DNA of 64,000 nt from Argyresthia goedartella. Lineage: Eukaryota > Arthropoda > Insecta > Lepidoptera > Argyresthiidae. Shown here piece after piece: positions 63,747 through 64,000 of the stretch (within the stretch, counting starts at the first letter, position 1; the number at the start of each line of letters is the position of its first letter). The DNA is taken from NCBI GenBank assembly GCA_949825045.1, contig OX463829.1, positions 19,438,715 to 19,502,714 of the forward strand. Direction: 5' to 3'. The translations under genes were made by a program, and so were the position numbers. The notes under the pieces were generated by a model that was not told where the DNA came from, ran no database searches, and saw only the letters and a list, made by a program, of their open reading frames with translations.

Positions 63747-64000
63747 TTTTGGTAGCAGAAGCGCGATTTCCTAGTGGGAAATCATCGATTCACGGTAGGG
63801 TTGCCTTTGTCACATTGTAGTTGGGAGAAAAGAATATCCCAGATTGGCTCAAGTCGGCAATGAGTCTGTGGTCGGTATACCACGATTAAAGTTCATTTTC
63901 GGTAAGTGAAAGTATAAGTGCCAATTTAGTTAACAGTTGTTATAAATTTGTAGTCGGAAATTACTGTTACCAGCGCATAAAAGATTGAACGGTCAGTCTG
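63747..64000 (+). mobile_element. Start of a second BEL/Pao-like internal leader (runs off the window)
   Basis: Matches 56499-56752, including TTTTGGTAGCAGAAGCGCG at the start, with changes such as GCGCGATTT/GCGCGGTTT and AATTTAGTTAAC/AATTTTGTTAAC. So the downstream LTR is followed by another internal region rather than by flanking DNA. Confidence 0.8.

Noticed and set aside
1..64000. CRISPR arrays, operons, bacterial insertion sequences
   Set aside because: No short regularly spaced repeats with unique spacers and no prokaryotic gene arrangement; the window is eukaryotic with introns.

Overview
This is a eukaryotic nuclear window, most likely from a moth or butterfly (Lepidoptera) or a close insect relative. 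The evidence is three host genes with insect-like exon structure and a dense layering of insect transposon families: CR1/Jockey-group, L2-like, RTE-like and OTU-bearing LINEs; Transib; hAT; piggyBac; Gypsy; BEL/Pao; a tRNA-derived SINE; and several MITEs. Nothing prokaryotic is present. Most long open frames are transposon frames or their antisense shadows.

Host genes. (1) The last two coding exons of a proteasome beta-type-2 subunit (PSMB2) run rightward and end at 5915. (2) A complete TFIID subunit gene, TAF8, runs leftward from 40005 to 6493 in six coding exons. All five splice junctions keep the frame and give a 277-residue protein. Intron 2 alone spans 9047-39512 (about 30.5 kb) and holds most of the transposons. 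(3) YKT6, a prenylated R-SNARE, lies at 47465-48061 as one uninterrupted coding exon. PSMB2 and TAF8 converge with 577 bases between their stop codons. An unidentified leftward exon cluster with a tandem duplication lies at 1.4-3.4 kb.

Transposon layout. 6.7-7.3 kb: two nested repeats fill most of TAF8 intron 5. 9144-17513: a Transib transposon with perfect 37-bp terminal inverted repeats beginning CACTGTG and a 5-bp CGACC target duplication; a two-ORF LINE is inserted in it. 19.4-26.1 kb: an L2-like LINE broken by an 8-bp-duplicated hAT element (20696-23268) whose 628-residue transposase frame is open. 26.1-30.9 kb: a decayed piggyBac split by a LINE that carries two OTU-protease-like domains and has a 23-bp target duplication. 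31.1-36 kb: a second, broken PHD-finger LINE. 38-38.9 kb: an RTE-like fragment. 41.6-43.5 kb: a second, inactivated hAT. 52.5-54.5 kb: a broken Gypsy gag-pol. 54.8-64.0 kb: a BEL/Pao-like unit whose LTR and leader recur about 7.25 kb downstream, with an L2-like LINE inserted in its protease region.

The genes do not form a pathway. The window shows housekeeping genes whose introns and flanks have absorbed repeated, nested insertions. Only the LINE at 9.5-14.5 kb, the hAT at 20.7-23.3 kb and (5'-truncated) the LINE at 58.3-62.6 kb keep long open frames. All identifications rest on reading motifs by eye; no database search was run.
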